A stretch of 64,000 bases of DNA from Mesorhizobium sp. ES1-4 (GCF_020164745.1 NZ_JAIUGV010000003.1:372001-436000); one strand, 5' to 3'; numbered from the stretch's first letter, positions 31,959 through 41,052 are shown. Program-made: numbers and translations. The notes: generated by a model not told the origin, from the letters alone.

Positions 31959-33674
31959 TCACTGAACGCCGGGTGCCTGAGGTGAAAGAGCTGCCGCGAA
32001 TAGGTGGGGGTCGAAGGCGAGAAATCTCAGCTTCGATTCCTGCCCGTTCAGCATGAGCCGCACCTGAAGTGTTTTCTTGCCGCCCTGCCCCCCGCGAAGA
32101 GCGCCTGCATCCCTCAAGTCCCGAAGGATTTTCTCGCTGGCTGCGCCGCACACCCGGTCGATGGTTTCCCAGCGGAGGAATAATACCTCCACGCCATTTC
32201 GCACCTGACGAAACCCGTCGAAGCTATCGTCGCTAAGGAATGATGGCTGGCCGGATCCAAGTACGGGCACACGCTGCCGGTCGATGACCGCTGCCTTCAA
32301 TGCGGATCTAGCTTGCGAAACAGCCACGTCGCGCCTGCTGGCCGTTAAGGCATTGCTGGCGCGCAAGTCACGACATACGTCCAAGACAAAGGCCGGAGTC
32401 CAAGGCAACAGGCCAATTTGAACAGCGATCTGTCCAGCGGCGTAGACCGCCCCAAATTTTCTAGCAATGCTACGTTCTGGACCGGAAGCACGGGGACAGG
32501 CGAGCGCGACATATTGATCAACGTGAGCCCGCACTTCGCCGGAGATGGTCGTGTAATTAGCGGTCAGATGCCGGAGCCATCGTTTCATCGGTATGCCATA
32601 GTTACTACGGCATGCGCTCTTGACAGCTTCAGAACGCTCTGCCAGCTGCCGAGGTGTCTCACCGGGCGTGACCCGATCCCAAATGCCACCGCTTTCCTCA
32701 GGAGGCACTTTGATGTCGATCCACCGCCTTTCGTCGCCAAGACTTGGTTCAAGACGCTCACGTTCGAACTCTTCTCGTAGGCTAAGGGGACCCGAACTCA
32801 ACACCCAAGCGAACCACTCGAGCTCTGGCAGGCTATCCCGCACTACCGTCGACAAAGAACTCGACCGTCCTCCTGTGATGGTATGTAGGCGGTTTGACAA
32901 TGAACGAACGCGACCGCCCTCATCGGCCCTAAAACGTTCAAGATCATCCAAGACCATCGGAAGATCACTATGGGCGGCTGAGCGCTCGTGTAGTGCGCGC
33001 CCCGACGCGTTCCAGTCCGGCAACTTTTTCGCCTTGCCAGCAACCGATAACGCGGCAAGCAAAGCAGTCGTCTTCCCAGTCGAACTTTTGCTGTGGAAAT
33101 TGAAGACCGCGCCTTCGTCCAACTCCGCAAACCCCGATATGGGAGCCGCCAATGCGGCCGCGATGGCAAAGGACACGTAGGTGGATTTCGCCGCAGGCCT
33201 TGCAACCTTCGCCTGCCAGCGAGATAGTGTCCCGCCGGTAACACCGAGTTCAGAGACCTTCAAAGCTATATCGTCGCGAAGCCGGATCTTGTTGGCGGCG
33301 CCATTGATGGGATCCTCGGCGTACAAGAATACGTTGTCGTGCCATCCGGAGCGCCCTGCCTGCAGTCCCGGCTCATCAGGAATGGCAGCGAGGATGCCAC
33401 CAATGATAGCATCGCGCGACTGCTGATCCATCGGCAACAGCGCTCCGTTATCCCTTAACCCCGCTATCAGCCGCTGCCGAGCATCAACCACGGAAATCGG
33501 AAACAGTGCCGAGCCTTCACCCCCACCGGCAGCGGGAAATCGTACCTCTAGAAGGTCGGTGCCCGAGATTTGGTCGCGCCAGCGATAAGCTGTCCAAGCT
33601 ATGGCCTGCGGCATGACAGTAGCGTTAGGCCTGGATAGCGGAATCAACGCAGGTTTTCGGTGGCTTTTTTTCAT
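31959..33674 (-). CDS. DUF927-type P-loop ATPase (571 aa)
   Basis: A large mobile-element ATPase. The central DUF927 region includes WHDNVFLYAEDPINGAANKI, Walker A HSKSSTGKTTALLAALSVAG and a Walker-B-like DLPMVLDDLERF. DUF927 proteins resemble helicases/primases and are typically found in integrative elements and plasmids. ATG 33674 overlaps the stop of a 54-aa ORF (ATGA); Met at 33680 or 33686 are alternatives. It is the last gene of the four-gene coupled operon that starts near the tRNA. Confidence 0.85.
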   Translation of the reverse strand: MKKSHRKPALIPLSRPNATVMPQAIAWTAYRWRDQISGTDLLEVRFPAAGGGEGSALFPISVVDARQRLIAGLRDNGALLPMDQQSRDAIIGGILAAIPDEPGLQAGRSGWHDNVFLYAEDPINGAANKIRLRDDIALKVSELGVTGGTLSRWQAKVARPAAKSTYVSFAIAAALAAPISGFAELDEGAVFNFHSKSSTGKTTALLAALSVAGKAKKLPDWNASGRALHERSAAHSDLPMVLDDLERFRADEGGRVRSLSNRLHTITGGRSSSLSTVVRDSLPELEWFAWVLSSGPLSLREEFERERLEPSLGDERRWIDIKVPPEESGGIWDRVTPGETPRQLAERSEAVKSACRSNYGIPMKRWLRHLTANYTTISGEVRAHVDQYVALACPRASGPERSIARKFGAVYAAGQIAVQIGLLPWTPAFVLDVCRDLRASNALTASRRDVAVSQARSALKAAVIDRQRVPVLGSGQPSFLSDDSFDGFRQVRNGVEVLFLRWETIDRVCGAASEKILRDLRDAGALRGGQGGKKTLQVRLMLNGQESKLRFLAFDPHLFAAALSPQAPGVQ

Positions 33675-33835
33675 GCCCATTTCCATCTTCTGTGCTGCGG
33701 CTGCCTCACCTGCCTCACCTGCCTCACGGGCTGGCGATACACGGCTTTATGGTGAGCATGGCTTAGGTTTGGCCCTGAGAGGGTAACGCAGTGTTGCCTG
33801 TTTCCACGGTGAGGGCGTAGCGGTGACATGGTCAT
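33671..33835 (-). CDS. Small Arg/His-rich ORF between replication genes (54 aa)
   Basis: MTMSPLRPHRGNRQHCVTLS, then a His-rich stretch and VRQVRQVRQ encoded by three 9-bp repeats, ending RRWKWA. Its ATG overlaps the stop of the HUH protein gene and its TGA overlaps the ATG of the ATPase gene. Two ATGA overlaps make it likely that ribosomes pass through it; whether the peptide itself has a role is unknown. Confidence 0.5.
   Translation of the reverse strand: MTMSPLRPHRGNRQHCVTLSGPNLSHAHHKAVYRQPVRQVRQVRQPQHRRWKWA
33701..33727. repeat. Three tandem copies of a 9-bp unit (CTGCCTCAC)
   Basis: Perfect 3 x 9 bp array inside the 54-aa ORF, 30 bp before the ATPase start. It could be an iteron-like site for the adjacent HUH endonuclease, or simply a coding repeat. 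Confidence 0.85.
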
Positions 33836-34686
33836 CCTTGCCCCGTAGGCGGTCGCCGTGACTGTCCCGGTCGCAGTTTGCGCAACCTCGTAGAAATCGC
33901 GCTTCGTGCCGTCGTCGACAAATTGGCGATGAGCCTAAATGGGCCGTTGTCGCAACGTATGCCCAGCAGGATCAGACGGTCCCGCCACCCGTGCACTCCA
34001 TAATTCAGGATGATTTCACGGCGCTCGGCAGGTTTAAGAAGTTGCCGTACGCCGTCATCATCCATCGATGCCTTCGACTTTTTGGCCAGAGGCTGCTTGA
34101 AGGCGTAAGAGGCGCAGCGGAAGAAGTCCTTATCCGTCGGAAGAACAGGATCAACCCGAAGAGGGCGTGGAACCGAGAAGTCCAAGGTTATGGATGTGTT
34201 GACAGCCTTGGTGATCTCGGCTTCGGAGGCCCCCGAAACCATAAGGTGGATATGGAAGGGCTTCCCCGCAGGAACGTTGTCGACCGTAACGTAGACGGTC
34301 TCGAGAGAACCGAAGATCAGCAGGTCGTCGATCTTCATACGCCGGAACTTGGCCATCAGGGCGTAGATGCAGGGCTGATCGCGAAGCTGCCCGAAAGGGC
34401 GGTCGCCGCCGGGCGGAACGGTCCAGCCCGCAACGCGGATGGTGACGAAGTGCCAAGCGACATAATGCAGGCGCTCGTCATACAGGAAGTCGAGCAAGTT
34501 GATGCGGAGCTGCCGTATGCAACGTGGGCAAAGACCGCCTCGACAAGGATAGATATCCGAGGACTCCCGCATGGGGAGGTGGTCAAGGCCCAGCCACCGC
34601 AAGGCGTTAGAGGTATCCCTCTGTTCCTTGCGTATGATCGAGATCGGGTCAAAGTTCGGCAAATATTTAAGCCACTGGATCCTCAT
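33832..34686 (-). CDS. HUH-type Rep/relaxase-like endonuclease (284 aa)
   Basis: The N-terminal half has a Cys cluster (YPCRGGLCPRCIRQ) that may bind zinc. An HUH motif follows in KPFHIHLMVSG, and a Tyr-containing motif CASYAFKQP fits the nicking Tyr plus Lys of rolling-circle initiators. The C-terminus is basic. ATGA overlaps occur on both sides, with the AlpA-like gene upstream and the 54-aa ORF downstream. Role by family logic: nicks the element's origin for replication or transfer. The family match is by motif only. Confidence 0.7.
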   Translation of the reverse strand: MRIQWLKYLPNFDPISIIRKEQRDTSNALRWLGLDHLPMRESSDIYPCRGGLCPRCIRQLRINLLDFLYDERLHYVAWHFVTIRVAGWTVPPGGDRPFGQLRDQPCIYALMAKFRRMKIDDLLIFGSLETVYVTVDNVPAGKPFHIHLMVSGASEAEITKAVNTSITLDFSVPRPLRVDPVLPTDKDFFRCASYAFKQPLAKKSKASMDDDGVRQLLKPAERREIILNYGVHGWRDRLILLGIRCDNGPFRLIANLSTTARSAISTRLRKLRPGQSRRPPTGQG

Positions 34687-34940
34687 TTGTCATCTCGTGC
34701 ATCAAATTCGGTGGTCGACCCGAATTTGTTCGCGCGGATGAATTGGTCCAAATCGGATACGGCGTAGGCGACCCGCGAGCCGAGCTTGACAAATTTAGGA
34801 CCGCCACCAGCCACCCGCCAATTCGCAAGTGTTTTCGGGCTGATGCACAAGGCAGCGGCCACCTCGTTCGGACGAAGCAGAACGCTATGGCCGACTTCCA
34901 CTTCTCCATCGTCAACTTTTATATGTTCACTTTTCAACAT
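34683..34940 (-). CDS. AlpA/MerR-like helix-turn-helix protein (excisionase-type, 85 aa)
   Basis: Start at ATG 34940, behind AAGGAGTCTGGG; a longer frame upstream lacks a ribosome site. The DNA-binding core LLRPNEVAAALCISPKTLAN followed by W is an HTH_17 domain, with a recognition wing (KFVKLGSRVAYAVSDLDQFI). Such proteins act as excisionases or activators of integrase genes (AlpA of CP4-57). It is the first gene of the coupled operon and the one nearest the tRNA. Confidence 0.85.
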   Translation of the reverse strand: MLKSEHIKVDDGEVEVGHSVLLRPNEVAAALCISPKTLANWRVAGGGPKFVKLGSRVAYAVSDLDQFIRANKFGSTTEFDARDDK

Positions 34941-35202
34941 CCCAGACTCCTTGCGCTCGGCAAGGTCTTGGAGCTGATTCAGTCGTCTTTGAGCTAAGAC
35001 GCCGCGCAACCTCAGAACCTCACCAAATCGGTGAAATTTCAAAGCCGAAACGGAGTCACTCGGGCAATGGCTAAGCCAGCTTGCCAATGACGATTTCGGG
35101 TATGTCCTGAGTTGCGCCCTCTGCCAAACGGCAGCGCGAATTCAACGATGCATCATAACTGGCAACGGGGTCAAGTATGAAAATGGTGATTGCTAGGTGG
35201 TT

Positions 35203-35228
35203 GCTAGCGAACCGAGAAGTTCGCTAGC
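35203..35228. repeat. Perfect 10-bp inverted repeat beside the tRNA 3' end
   Basis: GCTAGCGAAC-CGAGAA-GTTCGCTAGC, 27 bp from the tRNA 3' end, preceded by a partial direct copy (TTGCTAG). There is no T-run, so it is a poor terminator. It could bind recombination proteins at the attachment site or the AlpA-like protein. Confidence 0.7.
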
Positions 35229-35255
35229 TGAACTGCAAATTATTGATTTTGTTGG

Positions 35256-35329
<74 letters not shown>

Positions 35330-35629
35330 TTTCAGGGCAACGAGCCCGGAAAACGAACCAGCCGGTGAACCGGCAAGTCACGGCTTCTTAGCGGAAGCTG
35401 GCGCGGGCTTCAACGGGCAATTGGGGGCGTTGCGAACTTGGCTTGATGCGTCCGGGCCTGCCGTACGGCGTCCTGCCCCTCGCAGGCTCCCTGCCCTTCG
35501 GGCGTTCAGCGCCTTAAAAGGTCCGCTGGACTTTTTGATCCGTCCGAAGGCGGACCGGCACTTCACCGTTCGAAGCTCGAAAGCCAGGCCGTTGGCTTTT
35601 CGTCCGCTACGCGGACCACTCCACCAACC
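35330..35629. other. Non-coding GC-rich region with repeated hairpin potential
   Basis: 300 bp between the tRNA and the DUF1003 gene. It contains several short inverted repeats, for example GTCCGAAGGCGGAC and GTCCGCTACGCGGAC, and a CCCTGCCCTTCGGGC stretch. No gene is supported. It could be the tRNA promoter region plus a structured 3' UTR for the DUF1003 gene, or an unrecognised small RNA. Confidence 0.4.
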
Positions 35630-36553
35630 TCACTGCCCCGCCGGGCTCTTCACCGTCCGTCGCGCGCGCGCGGTCCGCTTCGCCTTCTTCGCGCTCGCCA
35701 GTTCGTGCATGGCATCGAGCTGCATCTGCTGCATCTCCGCCAGCCGCGTCCATTGGCGCGAGATGAGGTAGTCGAGCTTTTCGTGCAGATGGCGCACTTC
35801 GAGCTCGGCCTTGAGGTTGACGCGGTAGTCGTTGAAGGAGCGCAGGCGGTCTTTCACCTCCTGGCGCTTCTGGCTCATCATGATGATCGGCGCCTGGATG
35901 GCGGCGATGCAGGAGAGCAGCAGGTTAAGCAGGATGAAGGGGTAGGGATCGAAGGCGCCCGCCATGCCCTCGAACAGATTGATGCCGATCCACACCAGAA
36001 GCACGCTGCCGAACGAAATCAGGAACCACCAGCTGCCGCCAAAGGCGGCCATGCCGTCGGAGACGCGGTCGGCGAACGTCCGGTGCTCCTCGAACTCTTC
36101 TTCGCTGTTTTCCGAAATCGTGTCCTGCCGGGCGATCGATTCCACCACCTGGCGGTCGAGCTCGGAAAATTCGCCGTGCTCCTGCTGCAGCAGCTCCTCC
36201 ATGTAGCGCATGCGGTAGCGGCCGAGCTCGTCGCGGCTGATGCGCGCGCCCTTGGGCAGATCCGGATGGTCGGAGCGGATGCGGTCGCCAAGGCTCGGGC
36301 GCAGATCGTCGATGCGCACCAGGTCGCGCTTGCGGAACTTGCGGCCCGAGATCGCCGACGGTTTCTTCTTCGGCTTCAGCCGCGACGCGCCGGGTCCGCC
36401 CGGTTCGGAATCCGGCACTTCGGGGGTATCGAAATGCTCGTCGGAAACCTCGTGCAGGTCGGCTTGCGTGGTCGGCGCCTCGAAATACTCGCCGCCGCTG
36501 TCGTTCTCATTGTCGGCCGACTTCTGCTCGGATGCCTTGGGAACGGTGCTCAT
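35630..36553 (-). CDS. DUF1003 domain membrane protein (307 aa)
   Basis: The N-terminal 90 residues are acidic and then basic and low-complexity (DSEPGGPGASRLKPKKKPSA). A helical region leads to the DUF1003 core: FADRVSDGMAAFGGSWWFLI, WIGINLFEGMAGAFDPYPFI, LLNLLLSCIAAIQAPIIMMS, two membrane helices in all, then a long C-terminal coiled coil and a basic tail. DUF1003 proteins are inner-membrane proteins of unknown role. First core gene after the island on this side. Confidence 0.88.
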   Translation of the reverse strand: MSTVPKASEQKSADNENDSGGEYFEAPTTQADLHEVSDEHFDTPEVPDSEPGGPGASRLKPKKKPSAISGRKFRKRDLVRIDDLRPSLGDRIRSDHPDLPKGARISRDELGRYRMRYMEELLQQEHGEFSELDRQVVESIARQDTISENSEEEFEEHRTFADRVSDGMAAFGGSWWFLISFGSVLLVWIGINLFEGMAGAFDPYPFILLNLLLSCIAAIQAPIIMMSQKRQEVKDRLRSFNDYRVNLKAELEVRHLHEKLDYLISRQWTRLAEMQQMQLDAMHELASAKKAKRTARARRTVKSPAGQ

Positions 36554-36726
36554 GATGGGCTCCTGCTGTCGCGCTGTAGTCTAGAATACGCCATGGCGGC
36601 GGGGCATATCCACTGTCGGATTCCGCAGCCTATGCCACGTCTTCCGCACGATTGCGTGACACCGGCAAGACGATAGCCGGCTGCGGGGTTTTATGGGTTG
36701 GCCGAAGCGCCCCGGCTTCTCCCAGC

Positions 36727-37620
36727 TCATTGCTGTTCGGCGAACATCAGCCTGGTCTTGGTGTCGGCCATCGTCGGCGACAGGCTGCGCTGGATCAGCG
36801 CCTCGACATGGTCGTTGCGCTGGCGGGCGCTGTCGGCGCCCATCACCACCACGATCAGCTGGCGGCCGTCGGCGTCGTAGGAGGTGACGATGTTGAAGCC
36901 GGAGGCCCTGATGTAGCCGGTCTTGATGCCGTTGACGCCGCGCACGCGGCCCAGCATGTCGTTGTGGCCGCGCACCAGCCTGCCGCGGAACATGAAGTCG
37001 CTTTCGGAAAAATAATGGAAGTGCTGCGGGAAGCGCCGCTGCAACGACATGCCGAGCACCGCCATGTCGCGCGCGGTTGTCACCTGGCCGTCGTCGGGCA
37101 GGCCGGATGCGTTGCGGAAGGTGGTGCTGGTCATGCCGAGCGCGCGGGCCCTGGATGTCATCATGGCGGCGAACTGGTCCTCCGAGCCGCCGAGATATTC
37201 GCCCACCGCCACCGCCACGTCATTGGCCGATTTGACGACGATGGCGCGAATGGCGGAATCGACGTCGATGCTCTCGCCGCGGCGGAAGCGCAGCTTGGTC
37301 GGCGGCTGCGAGGCGGCGTGACCGGAAACCGGGATCTGCGTTTCCTTGGTGACGCGGCCGGTCTCCATCGCCTCGAACAGCAAATAGAGCGTCATCATCT
37401 TGGTCAGTGACGCCGGATAACGCTGCACTGTCGAATTGACCTCGAACAGCTGCTTGCCGGTTTTTGCGTCGACAACGATGGCCGCGTATTTCTGCGGCGG
37501 CGCCGGCACGGCCAGCACCGAGTCGGGCGGGGTCGTGGTCGAGCAGCCGGCAACGAAGGCCGCCAGGGCGAGGGCAGCGATGATTTTCTGGAAGAGCGGA
37601 AGAAGGCGCGGAAAGGACAA
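36727..37620 (-). CDS. D-alanyl-D-alanine carboxypeptidase (S11, PBP5/6-like) lipoprotein
   Basis: 297 aa. A signal peptide ends in a lipobox-like FVAGC (Cys26). The active-site motifs of class S11 penicillin-binding proteins are present: SLTK (Ser71, Lys74), SAN near residue 133 and KTG near residue 220. It trims the terminal D-Ala of peptidoglycan pentapeptides in the periplasm. It lacks the long C-terminal domain and amphipathic helix of E. coli PBP5; lipid anchoring may substitute. Core-type gene, well conserved in Rhizobiales. Confidence 0.9.
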   Translation of the reverse strand: MSFPRLLPLFQKIIAALALAAFVAGCSTTTPPDSVLAVPAPPQKYAAIVVDAKTGKQLFEVNSTVQRYPASLTKMMTLYLLFEAMETGRVTKETQIPVSGHAASQPPTKLRFRRGESIDVDSAIRAIVVKSANDVAVAVGEYLGGSEDQFAAMMTSRARALGMTSTTFRNASGLPDDGQVTTARDMAVLGMSLQRRFPQHFHYFSESDFMFRGRLVRGHNDMLGRVRGVNGIKTGYIRASGFNIVTSYDADGRQLIVVVMGADSARQRNDHVEALIQRSLSPTMADTKTRLMFAEQQ

Positions 37621-37858
37621 GGGCTGAACTGTTCTGGCGATGCGGTTGCTGAGATGAAGCGAAGCTAACGTAACGCGGCGGATGCGTCCATTTGGTTAAT
37701 GCCGGTTAGCCCCTGGAATGTCGAGGCACGGACCACCTTACCTCCACCTCGCTCACCTCCACGTCGCCGGGCACCTGATGCAAAATGCCTGACGCCCCGC
37801 TTGCGCAAACCACCGCGAACGGGTTCTGGTGCGGGCATCAGAATCGGCGAGTGCAGCC

Positions 37859-38968
37859 ATGGATTTCATCACGATCAAAGCCAAGGGCATTTCGGTTTCG
37901 CTCGACCTCACGGTCGGCCACATCGCCGACATGACCGTCGAGAGCGGCGGGCGCCAGTTGCGGCCACTCCACCGCGCGCCCTGGGTCGATGCAGGCGAGA
38001 TGCTGCCGCCAGACCTGCCGCGGGGCACCGTCCGGCTTTCCGGCGACTTTCTCTGCGCGCCGTTTTCGCGCAGCGATGTCGAGGAGGCGCCGCTGCATGG
38101 CTGGCCGGCCAACAGTGCCTGGGATGTCACCCAAAGCGGCGCGACGGATGATGGCTGGCGGACGGTCTTCCGGCTGCGGCGCAAGGTGATGGGCGCCAGC
38201 GTCGACAAGATTTTCACGCTGCGCGACGATCATCCCTTCCTCTACCAGGAACATATATTTTCCGGCGGATCCGGCGCGATTTCCGTTGCCCATCACCCGA
38301 TGACGGCGATGAAAGGCGGCGGCAGGCTGGCTTTCTCGCCGAAGCGGTTTGCCGCCACGCCAGCCGATCCGCTGGAGCCGGATCCCGCGCGCGGCCGCTT
38401 CGTGCTGGCCTATCCCGGTCGGTCGTCCGACCTCGAGCATTTTCCCGCCGCCGGCGGCGGCACTCTGGATCTCACGAGCTACCGCATGGAGGATCGGCGC
38501 GAGGATTTCCTCACCTTGGTCGAGGCCGATCATGGCGGACCCGGCTGGACCGCGCTTGCGCGCAAGGCCGAAGACGATCTGGTGCTGGTGCTGAAGAACC
38601 CGGCCGAGCTGCCGGTCACCATGCTGTGGTTCAGCAATGGCGGGCGCGACTACGCGCCGTGGAGCGGCCGCCATCTCGGCGTGCTCGGCATCGAGGATGG
38701 GCGCACCGCGATCGGCCACGCCGCCTCGCTCGGCGACAACTGGCTGAAACGCGAGGGCGTGGCGACGGCATTCGCGCTCGGCGAGGGCCGCGCCGTCTCG
38801 TTCCGCCATGTCATCGGTGCATTGCCGCTGTCGGGTGGCGAACTCCCGCACGCGATCACCACGTCGCATGGCCGCCTGCGATTGGCTGGCGCCACGGCGT
38901 CGGAGGTGCCGTTCGACAGCGAATTTCTGCGCATCGGCCGGCCGGCGCAAGCTGAAGGGCAGGCCTAA
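37859..38968 (+). CDS. Aldose-1-epimerase (galactose mutarotase)-like protein (369 aa)
   Basis: Start at ATG 37859; GTG 37850 or 37829 are possible. The protein is rich in beta strands and has the superfamily's sugar-binding His arrangement (ISVAHHPMTAMKGGGRLAFS; APWSGRHLGVLGIEDG). Similar proteins are annotated as hypothetical or aldose epimerase-like in rhizobia. It would interconvert sugar anomers or bind sugars; substrate not inferable. Adjacent to the P-loop sugar/nucleoside kinase gene at 39096. Confidence 0.65.
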   Translation: MDFITIKAKGISVSLDLTVGHIADMTVESGGRQLRPLHRAPWVDAGEMLPPDLPRGTVRLSGDFLCAPFSRSDVEEAPLHGWPANSAWDVTQSGATDDGWRTVFRLRRKVMGASVDKIFTLRDDHPFLYQEHIFSGGSGAISVAHHPMTAMKGGGRLAFSPKRFAATPADPLEPDPARGRFVLAYPGRSSDLEHFPAAGGGTLDLTSYRMEDRREDFLTLVEADHGGPGWTALARKAEDDLVLVLKNPAELPVTMLWFSNGGRDYAPWSGRHLGVLGIEDGRTAIGHAASLGDNWLKREGVATAFALGEGRAVSFRHVIGALPLSGGELPHAITTSHGRLRLAGATASEVPFDSEFLRIGRPAQAEGQA

Positions 38969-39095
38969 GGGAACCAATCGTGTTCGCCAGCGCTGGCTTC
39001 CATGACCGTTCGCTCTAGATCGTGCAAATCGCGGTTTGAAATTTCCAGCGACTGCCGACAAGATGCGCCCAAAGTCGTGCGGAAGGAGCCAAGAA

Positions 39096-39707
39096 ATGTC
39101 CGAAATCGCCCACCTCGCCGCCACCATCTTCAAGCGCGCCGGCAAGGCGAAGCGCTTCATCGTCGCCATTGCCGGGCCGCCGGGCGCCGGCAAGTCGACA
39201 CTATCGACAAGCCTGCATGACCTTTTGCCGGAAGGCGCGGTGGAAGTCGTACCCATGGACGGCTTCCACTATGACGACATCGTGCTCAACGCGCGCGGCC
39301 TGCGCGCGCGAAAGGGCGCCCCTGACACGTTCGACTTCGGCGGCTTCGAGGCGCTTTTGAAGCGCATCCGCGCCGGCGAGGCCGAGATCGCCGTTCCGGT
39401 CTTCGACCGCGGCATGGAATTGTCGCGCGCCGCCGCGGCGATCGTCGGCGCCGAGACCAAGTTCATCCTGGTCGAAGGCAATTACCTGCTGCTCGACGAG
39501 GAGCCGTGGTCTCGCCTGGCGCCGCTGTTCGATTTCTCGATTTTCGTCGACGTGCCGCGCAACGAGCTCGAACGCCGCCTGATGGAACGCTGGCATGAGC
39601 ATGGCCGTTCCGAAGCCGACGCGCGCGCATGGATCGCCTCCAATGATATGCCCAACATCGAACGTGTGCTGGCACGGCGGCGGGCGGCCGACCTGGTCGT
39701 TGGTTAA
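39096..39707 (+). CDS. Nucleoside/sugar kinase of the uridine kinase-phosphoribulokinase family (203 aa)
   Basis: ATG 39096 follows a GGAAGGAG site. Walker A GPPGAGKST is near residue 28, a substrate motif VVPMDGFHYDD follows, and a later acidic patch ILVEGNYLLLDEEPW is typical of the family. A Lys/Arg-rich lid (RWHEHGRSEADAR) is present. YggC/FrcK-type kinases in rhizobia phosphorylate sugars such as fructose. The substrate is unassigned; the mutarotase-like neighbour suggests a sugar. Confidence 0.8.
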   Translation: MSEIAHLAATIFKRAGKAKRFIVAIAGPPGAGKSTLSTSLHDLLPEGAVEVVPMDGFHYDDIVLNARGLRARKGAPDTFDFGGFEALLKRIRAGEAEIAVPVFDRGMELSRAAAAIVGAETKFILVEGNYLLLDEEPWSRLAPLFDFSIFVDVPRNELERRLMERWHEHGRSEADARAWIASNDMPNIERVLARRRAADLVVG

Positions 39708-39802
39708 CCTGCATAATTGTCGGCATTTTTCGACGGGAACCTTAAGACTTTCAAGGGCGTTATCCCTGCTAGGCAATCATGCCGCAAGAGGGATTCCGTC
39801 CC

Positions 39803-40144
39803 ATGGCAACCAAGGCAAGAAAGCCCGTCAAGGGCAAGCCAACCCAGGCGACGCAAGCGAAGGCCGGGGCAGGTCCGGCGGTCGCTCAGCGCTCCAAGGA
39901 TGCCAAGCCCGCCTTTGGCAAGGCGCCGCCGAAAAAAGTCATGCCGGCTGGCGCGTCGAAAGCGGCCGCGCCGAAAGCAGCCGCCAGGACCGCACAAGCA
40001 AGGAAGCCGGCCGCGGCCGGCGACTCGAAGGTTCGCACGGCAGCCAACATCGCCGCCGGAGCGGTGGTGGCCACGGCGCGAGGCGTGGCGTCCCTCGCCG
40101 CCTCCGTGGTCGGCAAAGGCGGATCCAAGGCGAAAGCAAAGTAG
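39803..40144 (+). CDS. Lys/Ala-rich histone H1-like basic protein (113 aa)
   Basis: Start at ATG 39803; an ATG at 39779 lacks a ribosome site. The product is dominated by Lys, Ala and Pro (KARKPVKGKPTQATQAKAG), with a C-terminal hydrophobic-Ala segment (IAAGAVVATARGVASLAAS). Such eukaryotic-H1-like tails occur in bacterial nucleoid or DNA-bridging proteins. Low complexity makes family assignment weak. Confidence 0.6.
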   Translation: MATKARKPVKGKPTQATQAKAGAGPAVAQRSKDAKPAFGKAPPKKVMPAGASKAAAPKAAARTAQARKPAAAGDSKVRTAANIAAGAVVATARGVASLAASVVGKGGSKAKAK

Positions 40145-40171
40145 GACAGCGTTGCTTCCGGGCCGGCGGGT

Positions 40172-40876
40172 TCAGCTCCGCGCCGGGATGGTCAGGCCCT
40201 TCTGCACCGCAGGCCGCGCCAGGCCGCGCTCCAGCCACGCCGCCAGGTTGGTGAAATCGTCGAAGCCGACCAGATCGCGCGCCTCGTAGAAGCCGATCAG
40301 GTTGCGCACCCAGCCGATCAGCGAGATGTCGGCGATGGTGTAGTCATTGTCCATGATCCATCTGCGGCCCTTCAGCCTGACGTCGAGAACGCCGAGCAGG
40401 CGCCGCGATTCGTCGCGGTAGCGCTCCAGCGGCCGTTTGTCGGCAATCTCGCGGCCAGCGAATTTGTGGAAGAAACCGACCTGGCCGAACATCGGCCCGA
40501 CAGAGGCCATCTGGAAGAACACCCACTGGATCGTCTCGTAGCGCCGCGCCGCGTCGATGGGCATGAGCAGGCCGGTCTTTTCCGCCAGATAGAGCAGGAT
40601 GGCGCCGGACTCGAACAGGCCGATCGGCGTGCCGCCGGGTCCGTTGGGATCAATGATCGCCGGGATCTTGCCATTGGGATTGAGCGACAGGAATTCCGGG
40701 GTCCAGCTCTCGTTCTGGCCGATGTTGATCAGATGCGGCTCGTAAGGCAGGCCGAGTTCCTCCAGCGCGATCGATATCTTCACGCCGTTCGGCGTCGTTG
40801 CCGAATAGAGCTGGAGCTGGTCGGGATGCTTGGCCGGCCAACGGGTTGCGATCGGAAAGGCGGACAGGTCGGCCAT
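40172..40876 (-). CDS. Glutathione S-transferase (YghU/YfcG-type, 234 aa)
   Basis: Contains a thioredoxin-like N-terminal domain: LYSATTPNGVKISIALEELG with the conserved TTPNG segment, then NPNGKIPAIID with the cis-Pro and LFESGAILLYLAE with the Glu-Ser glutathione-binding pair. A helical C-terminal domain follows. Members of the Nu class have disulfide-bond oxidoreductase activity and bind two glutathiones. Stand-alone gene; start at ATG 40876. Confidence 0.9.
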   Translation of the reverse strand: MADLSAFPIATRWPAKHPDQLQLYSATTPNGVKISIALEELGLPYEPHLINIGQNESWTPEFLSLNPNGKIPAIIDPNGPGGTPIGLFESGAILLYLAEKTGLLMPIDAARRYETIQWVFFQMASVGPMFGQVGFFHKFAGREIADKRPLERYRDESRRLLGVLDVRLKGRRWIMDNDYTIADISLIGWVRNLIGFYEARDLVGFDDFTNLAAWLERGLARPAVQKGLTIPARS

Positions 40877-41052
40877 CGAGAACTCCTGGGCGGGGGATTT
40901 GCGCCAAGCGGCGCGGCGGCGGGTCGGCGGGTCGGCGGGTCGGCCAAGACCTAGGGTCGCGGCGCGGCCGGATCAATATGGCGGCGACGGTTTCGCCATA
41001 CAGGGACAGTCAATCGGTTCGGAACCGTGGGAGCTACCTTGACCGCCCGGGA

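Noticed and set aside
37838..39256. Minus-strand frame of 472 codons
   Set aside because: Antisense to the mutarotase-like and kinase genes; composition (Arg, Ala, His rich) is typical of antisense frames in high-GC DNA.
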